In this document: piece after piece, positions 8,639 through 13,646 of the stretch
Layout of the letters: every line of letters begins with the position of its first letter
Numbering within the stretch: the first letter of the stretch is position 1
NCBI RefSeq assembly: GCF_046156265.1
Contig: NZ_JAWDIR010000018.1
Location: forward strand, 1-13,646
Direction: 5' to 3'
Length of the DNA stretch: 13,646 nt
Origin: CAMDHY01 sp046156265
GTDB taxonomy: Bacteria > Pseudomonadota > Alphaproteobacteria > Rhizobiales > Segnochrobactraceae
Notes under the pieces: generated by a model
Databases searched by the model: none
Seen by the model: the letters and a program-made list of their open reading frames with translations, nothing else
What the model was told of the DNA's origin: nothing
Made by a program: the position numbers and the translations under genes

Positions 8639-10792
8639 TCAGAGGAAGAACGGGACGGGGTTCATCTCTTCCTCCCGCCGCGGCCGGTCGAGCCAGCCGA
8701 GGCGGACGGGGAGGTCGTAGAGGCGCCCCGGTGCGAACGCGGGCGTGAGGTTGCGAAGACCCGGCACGATCACCCGCGCCACGGGAAAGCCGATGTCGGA
8801 CCGCGTCATGTCCAGCACCAGCGTCTCATGGCCGAGCGCGGCGGCCTTCGCGACGCACAGCTCGACCTCCTCGAGGACGTCGCCGCGCGACTGGTCCCCG
8901 AGGTCGGCGCGGGTGATGCGCGGACCGTCGCGGGGCGCGACGTGGGGCTCGCTCGCGAGCGTCGCCTCCGCCATCCAGCGCTTCAGGACCGAGTAGCCGG
9001 CGAGGCCCGCGACCGCCTGGACGTAGGGCATCATCTGGTGGAGCTCACAGATCGCGCGCGATATGGCGATCCGTGGCTCGAGATGGCAGCCGATCCCGAG
9101 CCGGATCTGCCCGCCCGTCCGCCGGTCGCTGACGGTGGCGACCATCGCCGCGATGCCGAGGTCGTTGGTGATGTCGATCACCGCGAGGTCCATGTCGCGG
9201 GCGTCGAAGCGGGCGACACTTTCGTCGAAGAAGGGGTCGCGGAAGCTTGCGAGGTCCACGCCGGGCCGCGGGCAGCGGTTGTACCACCACACGGCAATCG
9301 CATCGCGCTCGGCGACCTCGAGGAAGCCTTGGAGCACCGCCTCCTCGATCGTGTTCCCCGAGGCGCAGCCGGTGGAGTGGGCGGTGAGCGCGCTGTCCGC
9401 CCCGGCCGACGGCGGCCGATAGCCGTGGACGCAGAGCGCGAGCGGGACGTGGCGGACGCGGCCGTGGGTGAGCGACCATGCGTCGGTCCAGTGGATCGGC
9501 GCGTCGGACGCTACGGGGCCGGGAACCCGGTCGAGATGGGGCGGCGAGCTGTCGGGCGGGGTGCCCCGCGCGACCTGCGCGGCGCTGAACAGGTGGATCG
9601 CCTCGGGGGAAACCGCCGCCTCGCCGAGCTCGTCACGGCTCGCGCGCCGGGCTGGCAGTCCCTCCGCCTGCATGCTGCTGTGGCGCTCCACGGACTCGGC
9701 GAGGCAGCTCACGAGGGACTGCGTGCGCCCCTGGCCCTTGCCGCATGCGCCGAGCGCCCGGCGGCCGAAAGAAAGCGGCCCGTCCCCCGACGGCGCAAGC
9801 CGCATAGGCGATCCGAACACGTAGACGCCCTCTTCCGTGTCGAGCCGGACAAAGCCGGGGACGATGCCGAGGAGGGGGTCGACGTGGAGCATCAGCGTCT
9901 GGAGCGTCTCGTCCGGCGGGCACACCCGGTGGCCGCCGTCCGCGAAGAAGCGTTTGCGCCGCGGCTCCAGGGCCACCACGGGGAAGGTGGTGCGGACGGC
10001 CACGCGCGGCGGCGGCAGAGGGTGGCGGTCGGCGGCGCCCGTCAGACCGTCCAGCCGCGTCAGCGCCCCGGCGACGCTGTCGGGAACCTCGCCTGAGGCG
10101 CAGCGCGCCGCCACCGATGCCGCCAGCGCCACGAGAAGACCGGGGGCGACGCCACGCCGCCGCTCCGGCTGGAGCGGAAACCGGCCGGCATCGGCGAGGT
10201 TTGCAGCGTGGGCGCGGTTGAGGCGGATCCGTGCGACGAGAAGCGGGACATCGGCCGGCGCGTCCGGGCCGACATAGGGGCCGAGCCAGGCGGTGCGGCC
10301 GACCGGCACGAGCGGGAGGAAGGCCCTTCCCGCCGCCGTCGCGGCGGCCGCACGCTCGGCAACGTGTGGCCGGAGGTAGTCGTCGAGGAGGAGGACTGTC
10401 AGCGGCGGGGTCCCGGCCGGGGCCGGGCAGCACGCGCCGAGAAGCTCCCGCAGCTGCGCCTCGAAGGCGGCGACGATCTCCTCTCCGACCCCCTCCGAAA
10501 GGACCTGGGGCATGGGGACGGCCTGCGCGGGATCGGGCACCGCGCTGACCTGGCCGAGCGCCTTCAGCCGCGCGAGCGCGTAATAGGCGAGCTTGCCGTC
10601 CACGGCCCCGGCGAGTTCGCCGACCACCTCGTCCTCGGTGCGCGTGCCGTCGAGGAGCGGGGCAATCTGCACGTAGGCTGCGCCGCGCAGGACGCTCGGA
10701 TCCCCTTCCGTCAGGAGGAGGACTTCCGTTGCCGAGATGACGTGGGCGGCGATGCCGGGTGCGAAGCCGATCGGAGCGGATCTGTGGCTCAT
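8639..10792 (-). CDS. Ocin-ThiF/YcaO fusion cyclodehydratase (TOMM maturase, 717 aa)
   Basis: This enzyme makes azolines from Cys/Thr/Ser in the precursor using ATP. Residues about 15-85 look like a leader-binding winged-helix (RRE-type) region. Residues about 130-195 (LTVLLLDDYL to RIRLNR) match the Ocin-ThiF partner domain (TIGR03882-like), and the rest is YcaO (TIGR03604-like). YcaO marks are GKG at 351, SCLAESVERHS at 362-372 (nucleotide-binding E-x-x-E-R) and STGCASGNTIEEA at 473-485, followed by LEVAERDAIAVWWYN. The CWxCL-type zinc cysteines usual before the RIRLNR segment are replaced by DVPLLVA. The protein ends PVPFFL, a reduced form of the functional PxPxP tail. The ATG at 10792 starts just before the conserved N-terminus; the frame is open to 10927 but overlaps the divergent gene. 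The ribosome binding site is weak. It is the first gene of the operon. Confidence 0.94.
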   Translation of the reverse strand: MSHRSAPIGFAPGIAAHVISATEVLLLTEGDPSVLRGAAYVQIAPLLDGTRTEDEVVGELAGAVDGKLAYYALARLKALGQVSAVPDPAQAVPMPQVLSEGVGEEIVAAFEAQLRELLGACCPAPAGTPPLTVLLLDDYLRPHVAERAAAATAAGRAFLPLVPVGRTAWLGPYVGPDAPADVPLLVARIRLNRAHAANLADAGRFPLQPERRRGVAPGLLVALAASVAARCASGEVPDSVAGALTRLDGLTGAADRHPLPPPRVAVRTTFPVVALEPRRKRFFADGGHRVCPPDETLQTLMLHVDPLLGIVPGFVRLDTEEGVYVFGSPMRLAPSGDGPLSFGRRALGACGKGQGRTQSLVSCLAESVERHSSMQAEGLPARRASRDELGEAAVSPEAIHLFSAAQVARGTPPDSSPPHLDRVPGPVASDAPIHWTDAWSLTHGRVRHVPLALCVHGYRPPSAGADSALTAHSTGCASGNTIEEAVLQGFLEVAERDAIAVWWYNRCPRPGVDLASFRDPFFDESVARFDARDMDLAVIDITNDLGIAAMVATVSDRRTGGQIRLGIGCHLEPRIAISRAICELHQMMPYVQAVAGLAGYSVLKRWMAEATLASEPHVAPRDGPRITRADLGDQSRGDVLEEVELCVAKAAALGHETLVLDMTRSDIGFPVARVIVPGLRNLTPAFAPGRLYDLPVRLGWLDRPRREEEMNPVPFFL

Positions 10793-10846
10793 CGATGCTT
10801 CGGACCATTGAAGAGGTTGCCGGACCGCTCGACAGCACGCCGGTCT

Positions 10847-10874
10847 GACCGCATGAAGTACTCCATGACCGGTC
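10847..10874. promoter_or_regulatory. Imperfect dyad in the divergent intergenic/start region, candidate operator
   Basis: A near-perfect 16-bp palindrome (CATGAAGTACTCCATG, one mismatch pair) occupies 10852-10867. It is flanked by GACCG at 10847-10851 and CGGTC at 10870-10874, which are complementary but shifted by one base. It lies in the start of the plus-strand gene and 55 bp upstream of the YcaO start, so a bound protein could affect both divergent units. I could not find convincing -35/-10 pairs for either gene. Regulatory function is inferred from position and symmetry alone. Confidence 0.25.
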
Positions 10875-11968
10875 CCGCCGTCTCCGACAATTGCGCCTCC
10901 CTGTTGCGGGCCCATGTCTTTCCGCACCTCCCGCCGGGTCCCGCACTCGACACCTGCATCGCACGGGCGACGCCGGTCCTCGAGGGATTGCCCGTGCAGG
11001 AGTTCGCCACGGCCTTCCTCGAGATGAGCCTGAGGCGCGACCGGCCGGACGGCGCCGACATCACCTTCGCCTTCGCACGGCGGACCGGCAGAGCGGTGCG
11101 GTTCGCGCGCTTCCTCGCCGAGCAGCCCTTCGCCACGGGGTCGGCGGCCTGGTCGCGGACGGCGGCCCTGCTCGCCGACTGGTCCGGTGACGATGCGCCG
11201 GCCGATGCGGCATTCGCCGCGATCGAGACGATCGCGATCGAACTCGACCTGCGGCAGGGCTCGGGGCCGCCGGGACCCAACGTCTTCCTCGGGGCCGACC
11301 GGACCATCACCGACGACGCCTTCCTCGCCGGAACCGCCGCGGTGCGAGCCAGACTTTCAGGGGCAGCGGTTGCGGGCGCCGCGCCGGGCCTGGCGCAGTT
11401 CGCGCGTCTCGGCGAGGGCTGCCGCATCGCCGGCCTCGGGCTCATGGTGGCGCGCGGGCAGGTCCCGCTCCGCCTCTTCCTCCATTGCCGCGGCCGACTG
11501 TCGTGCACGCCGCTCGTCGCGATCCTGCGCGAGGGCGGAGCCGCGGACGAAGTCTTCGCCCTCATCGACTTCCTCGAGGCTCACACCGACAATCTCAGCC
11601 TCAATCTCGATGTCGACGAGGCGACCGGCCGGATCCGCGACAGCATCGGCATCGAGACGTTCTTCAACTATCGGTCGCCGGACTGGCGGGGCCTTGCTGG
11701 CCGGCTCTTCGACGCGCTCTCGGCGGAGGGGCTGATGGAGCGGGGGCGCGGGAAGACGGCACTGGCGTTCGCGGGGACGAGCCGGGCCGCGCCGGGGACC
11801 TTCTGGCCCCGCTCCTGGGCTTTGGTCGACGAGCTCACGGGCGGGCGCCCCCTCGCCTCGAGGCTCCACCGGGCGTTCAGCAGCGTGAAGGTCACCGCAG
11901 GCGCCGGCGGCGTTACCGACGTCAAGGCTTACCTGGCCCTTCGACCAATCGTCCCGTTCCGCATCTGA
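10853..11968 (+). CDS. Conserved-looking protein of unknown function in a TOMM locus (371 aa)
   Basis: I cannot assign a function. No signal peptide, membrane helix, nucleotide-binding loop or obvious metal motif is visible. Distinctive segments are FATAFLEMSL with DITFAFARR (51-76), an acidic AIELDLRQGSGPPGPNVFLG (128-147), PLRLFLHC (205-212), LSLNLDVDEATGRIRDSIGI (248-267) leading into ETFFNY, and a C-terminal SSVKVTAGAGGVTDVKAYLA (343-362). These alternating strand/helix blocks recall an uncharacterised family I remember beside RiPP clusters. A remote likeness to ABBA-type prenyltransferase folds (repeated strand motifs such as VKAYL) is only a guess. The start is ATG 10853 or 10865; neither has a strong ribosome binding site, and the frame's upstream extension is antisense to YcaO. 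It is divergent from the enzyme operon and convergent with the precursor. Codon use matches its neighbours, so it is probably a resident tailoring or accessory protein. Confidence 0.85.
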   Translation: MKYSMTGPAVSDNCASLLRAHVFPHLPPGPALDTCIARATPVLEGLPVQEFATAFLEMSLRRDRPDGADITFAFARRTGRAVRFARFLAEQPFATGSAAWSRTAALLADWSGDDAPADAAFAAIETIAIELDLRQGSGPPGPNVFLGADRTITDDAFLAGTAAVRARLSGAAVAGAAPGLAQFARLGEGCRIAGLGLMVARGQVPLRLFLHCRGRLSCTPLVAILREGGAADEVFALIDFLEAHTDNLSLNLDVDEATGRIRDSIGIETFFNYRSPDWRGLAGRLFDALSAEGLMERGRGKTALAFAGTSRAAPGTFWPRSWALVDELTGGRPLASRLHRAFSSVKVTAGAGGVTDVKAYLALRPIVPFRI

Positions 11969-12001
11969 GCCCACGGTCACTGGGGTTCTGCGTCCAGGCG
12001 A

Positions 12002-12025
12002 TCCGGGACCAGCTCGGGTCCCGGA
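12002..12025. terminator. Strong hairpin between convergent genes, possible bidirectional terminator
   Basis: TCCGGGACC at 12002-12010 pairs perfectly with GGTCCCGGA at 12017-12025 around a 6-nt loop. It sits 34 bp after the stop of the 371-aa gene and about 150 bp past the end of the precursor gene on the other strand, the right place to stop both transcripts. Neither side has a T-run, so a classical intrinsic terminator is not proven. It may instead protect 3' ends of mRNA. Confidence 0.35.
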
Positions 12026-12177
12026 CGCGGCAGGGGCAGGCCTGCGTCAGCGACATCGCACTCCCGGCCAGACGCTGTAAAGGTCGCGTTTGTCAAGTCC
12101 ACGCGCGGCACGCTCAAACGCCGTATCTTCCCGTCAATGTGCGACCTGTAAGGCGGAGCGAACCGTTCCGTCGACAA

Positions 12178-12456
12178 TCAGCCGACAGTTGTTGGGCAAT
12201 AGCCGCCAGCGGTGAAATCCGCGAGCTGCTCCTCGGAAAGCTCACCATCGTGCGGCTTCGCCGGGAGAACGAAGTGGAGGATGGACGGCGTATTCTCGAT
12301 CACCTTGATTGTGATTCCTGCGGGTACTTCGATCCCCTCCTCAGCGAGCGCCGTATTCGCGTCCATCAGCAGCTTCGCCTTGAAGGCATCATCGAGCCAC
12401 GCCTTCGCCGCTATCCGCTCCATCTCCTGCTGCTGAACCGCCGAATCCACAATCAT
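12178..12456 (-). CDS. NHLP-type RiPP precursor peptide, seven-residue core (92 aa)
   Basis: This is the substrate of the locus (TIGR03793-like). The leader resembles the nitrile hydratase alpha subunit: EMERIAAKAWLDDAFKAKLL (11-30), then NTALAEEGIEVPAGITIKVI (33-52), then a hydrophobic SILHFVLP strand (58-65). It ends in the helix ELSEEQLADF and TAGG. Gly84-Gly85 fit C39 cleavage, leaving Y86-C87-P-T-T-V-G92. Cys87 can become a thiazole, and Thr89/Thr90 methyloxazoles. ATG 12456 is supported by GGAAGGA six bases upstream. The frame is open to 12744, but the extra residues have no leader character. It is a separate unit on the same strand as the enzyme operon, about 1.4 kb upstream, with the 371-aa gene between. 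The seven-residue core is unusually short for this family. Confidence 0.93.
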   Translation of the reverse strand: MIVDSAVQQQEMERIAAKAWLDDAFKAKLLMDANTALAEEGIEVPAGITIKVIENTPSILHFVLPAKPHDGELSEEQLADFTAGGYCPTTVG

Positions 12457-12838
12457 CGAATGTCCTTCCCGGACTGATCTGGCCGCATTGGCGAGGCAAT
12501 GTATGCAATAGGGCCCTCCAATCGTAAAGCCGTTTAGCAGCGCAAGGCGTCGCGATGAACCTAAAGCGCGCTGGACAGGCACGGCCTCCTGCACGTGCCA
12601 AGGGGCCGAACCTCGGTCGCTGACGCTCCCTGCGCCCGCACCACCCATTCTTAGGCGTGCTCCCCCCTGGTCTTGCCGATCAAGCAAGGACGCAGAATCA
12701 TTCGGCACCGGAACCCTCAAGGGGGGCCGGGGGTCGTGTCCCACTGAGTGGTGTAGGAGCAGACCGCCGCTGAGGTGGTCAGCGCCGGTCTTCGGCTAGG
12801 GTTCGGTTGCGAAGCTGAACCTGGAGCAGGAGACGACG
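12457..12838. other. Intergenic stretch upstream of the precursor gene
   Basis: This stretch contains the precursor's ribosome binding site and candidate promoter (12500-12528), then about 200 bp with no convincing gene on either strand. From about 12735 it is the presumed left end of an IS256-type element. The minus-strand frame open to 12744 is in phase with the precursor but is Arg/Gly/Ser-rich and has no family character. A seven-G run at 12720-12726 lies just outside the presumed IS end. Confidence 0.45.
12500..12528 (-). promoter_or_regulatory. Candidate promoter of the precursor gene
   Basis: On the minus strand TTTACG (12528-12523) is followed after 17 bp by CATACA (12505-12500). These match the bacterial -35/-10 consensus at four and three of six bases. 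Initiation would fall near 12493, giving a leader of roughly 37 nt with a good ribosome binding site. The patch is less GC-rich than its surroundings. The match is weak. Confidence 0.28.
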
Positions 12839-12898
12839 ATGACCGACGACAGGATGGCCCTGATCGAGTTGATCGAGAAGGGGGCGGACAGCGACCTC
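12735..12898 (+). mobile_element. IS256-family element, left-end remnant
   Basis: A terminal-repeat-like start (GTGTCCCACTGAGTGGTGTA at about 12736-12755) is followed by a roughly 85-bp untranslated lead and a transposase start at 12839. Homology by eye stops abruptly after codon 20, at about 12898, where an unrelated minus-strand reading frame begins. No right end or matching terminal repeat occurs in the window. It is therefore a truncated, immobile scar. The exact outer boundary is uncertain by several bases. Confidence 0.6.
12839..12898 (+). pseudogene. IS256-family transposase, first 20 codons only
   Basis: The start ATG 12839 has GGAG eight bases upstream. The encoded MTDDRMALIELIEKGADSDL is the characteristic N-terminus of IS256-type mutator transposases, which continue for about 400 residues with a DDE catalytic core. 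Here the frame continues only into unrelated antisense residues from codon 21, so the whole catalytic domain is absent. Deletion or recombination removed the rest. The match is from memory of the family and is specific over this short length. Confidence 0.7.
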
Positions 12899-13177
12899 CC
12901 GCAGCTCGTCGCGCAGGAAATCCAGATCGTCGAAGAAATCCCGCCGCGGTGTCAGCTGCTACGGGCCCTGCCCGAGCCGAGGCTCCCGCTCGAGCAGCAA
13001 GTCGAGATCGCTCTCCTGTGCGGCAAGGCAATAGCGCCCGGCATCGCCGTCCGAGACCCCCAGAGCGTTCAGCCGCTGGACCGCCTGCTCCGCAGGTTTA
13101 CGCTCCACCGGCGGCGCCCTGAGCGGGAGCGTCGTGATCGGCATCTCCTCTACGGGTCGCGCGTGCTCCTCCTGCAT
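12899..13177 (-). pseudogene. Small hypothetical protein, interrupted by in-frame TAG and cut by the IS256 scar
   Basis: I do not recognise this protein. The minus-strand frame from ATG 13177 (or ATG 13144, five bases after the preceding gene's stop) reads PITTLPLRAPPVERKPAEQA, a GVSDGDAGRYCLAA stretch and ESDLDLLLEREPRLGQGP. It meets TAG at 12961-12959, then continues in the same frame with clearly protein-like residues QLTPRRDFFDDLDFLRDELR up to the IS junction at about 12898. Either the TAG is a late nonsense mutation, or the functional protein is short and the following frame is coincidental. Its overlap or tight spacing with the upstream small gene looks like a phage or plasmid gene string. 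Confidence 0.45.
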
Positions 13178-13389
13178 CGGTCGAGCTGCCCCGGGGGGAT
13201 CGTCTGACCGTTCGGGTAGTGCATCGGCTCCAGGCTGTCCTCGAACCGCCGGTAGGCTTCTCGGGAGGCGGCGGAACGCGCCTCGCGCTCCTGGGCCTGC
13301 GCCAGCTCTTGATGGATCCGGCGGTTGGCCTTCTCGACCCTCTCCCACCGCTGGAGCGGGCGGACCATTCCGGCGGCGGTGTTGTCCAC
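13150..13389 (-). CDS. Small hydrophilic hypothetical protein (79 aa)
   Basis: I do not recognise this protein. The product is charged and probably helical: RWERVEKANRRIHQELAQAQ and EREARSAASREAYRRFED look like a coiled coil. They are followed by an EPMHYPNGQTIPPGQLD segment. No signal peptide or membrane segment is visible. The GTG start at 13389 is chosen because GAGGT lies six bases upstream; an ATG at 13368 has no good ribosome binding site. The next small frame starts close to its TAG stop (13152-13150), suggesting an operon running toward the IS scar. Size and layout suggest a phage or island accessory gene. Confidence 0.55.
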   Translation of the reverse strand: MDNTAAGMVRPLQRWERVEKANRRIHQELAQAQEREARSAASREAYRRFEDSLEPMHYPNGQTIPPGQLDRCRRSTRDP

Positions 13390-13646
13390 AGATCTACCTC
13401 ACCATGCGCAGCCTGCTACGGCGGCGATCGAGCGTGCCGTCGAGGCCGCCGAGCGGCCGCCCGATGTGCCCATCGCCGGCGGCCTCGTCGAGGTCGCCGC
13501 GGTGAAATTCGCAGACGCCGTCATGGGCGCGCCGGCGGTGAAGTTCGCGACGAACGGGGAGCCCTGGTTCCAGAGCTACGTGACGCTCGGCTCGCTCTTG
13601 GCCCTCGTCGGCGGCTGCTACGGGCTTGGCTATGATTTCCTCGACG
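13379..13646 (+). CDS. Partial membrane protein frame running off the right edge
   Basis: A plus-strand frame open from about 13313 to the window end reads AAIERAVEAAERPPDVPIAG and a VKFADAVMGAPAVKF segment. A GEPWFQSYVTLGSLLALVGG stretch then enters a predicted membrane helix. Codons end almost always in G or C, so it looks truly coding. The start is unclear: GTG 13379 overlaps the divergent gene's start, and in-frame GTG 13466, GTG 13502 and ATG 13523 are possible; none has a strong ribosome binding site. The PWFQS entry into a single helix resembles small phage lysis/holin-like membrane proteins, but that is only a suggestion. The 3' part lies outside the window. Confidence 0.5.
   Translation, partial: MLSTDLPHHAQPATAAIERAVEAAERPPDVPIAGGLVEVAAVKFADAVMGAPAVKFATNGEPWFQSYVTLGSLLALVGGCYGLGYDFLD

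Noticed and set aside
10208..10852. Upstream 215-codon extension of the 371-aa gene
   Set aside because: It is fully antisense to the N-terminal half of the YcaO fusion and low-complexity in composition. Protein-like sequence starts at about 10853.
12080..12110. TTGACA on the minus strand as a promoter downstream of the precursor
   Set aside because: There is no acceptable -10 element at 16-18 bp and no gene follows before the convergent gene's 3' end.
12457..12744. 96-codon N-terminal extension in frame with the precursor
   Set aside because: It has no NHLP leader character, and a good ribosome binding site immediately precedes ATG 12456.
1..13646. CRISPR array or tandem repeat family
   Set aside because: Scanning found no regularly spaced direct repeats. 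Recurrent GC-rich words are codon-composition effects.

Overview
This is a very GC-rich window (about 70% by eye) with strong G/C preference at third codon positions. It most likely comes from an alphaproteobacterium. That reading rests on codon style, on an IS256-type transposase fragment of a kind common in that group, and on phage-type remnants. No rRNA, tRNA or housekeeping gene fixes the taxonomy.

The core (about 1.24-12.46 kb) is a ribosomally made, post-translationally modified peptide (RiPP) locus of the NHLP/TOMM type, that is a nitrile-hydratase-like leader peptide with azole-forming enzymes. A tight minus-strand operon runs from 10792 down to 1242. In order it encodes an Ocin-ThiF/YcaO fusion cyclodehydratase, a SagB-type FMN azoline dehydrogenase, an HlyD-like secretion adaptor, a C39-peptidase ABC exporter, and a second ABC exporter half with a long soluble N-terminal region. 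A 371-aa protein of unknown function (10853-11968) is transcribed divergently from the YcaO gene. Convergent to it, on the minus strand (12456-12178), lies a 92-aa NHLP-type precursor. Its leader ends in Gly-Gly at residues 84-85, leaving a core of only seven residues, YCPTTVG.

Predicted working order: the precursor leader is bound by the N-terminal part of the YcaO fusion. YcaO cyclises Cys87 and possibly Thr89/Thr90, and the SagB-like enzyme oxidises azolines to azoles. The C39 domain cuts after Gly-Gly, and the two ABC proteins with the HlyD adaptor export the product. The 371-aa protein is the obvious candidate for an undescribed step.

The flanks are decayed mobile DNA. On the left (1-1240) are a frameshifted small terminase subunit fragment on the minus strand and otherwise unreadable sequence. 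On the right are the left end and first 20 codons of an IS256-family transposase, broken at about 12898. Beyond it are two small overlapping minus-strand reading frames, one with an in-frame stop, and a plus-strand frame with a membrane segment that runs off the edge. The RiPP island therefore appears to sit within, or next to, a degraded prophage or genomic island.
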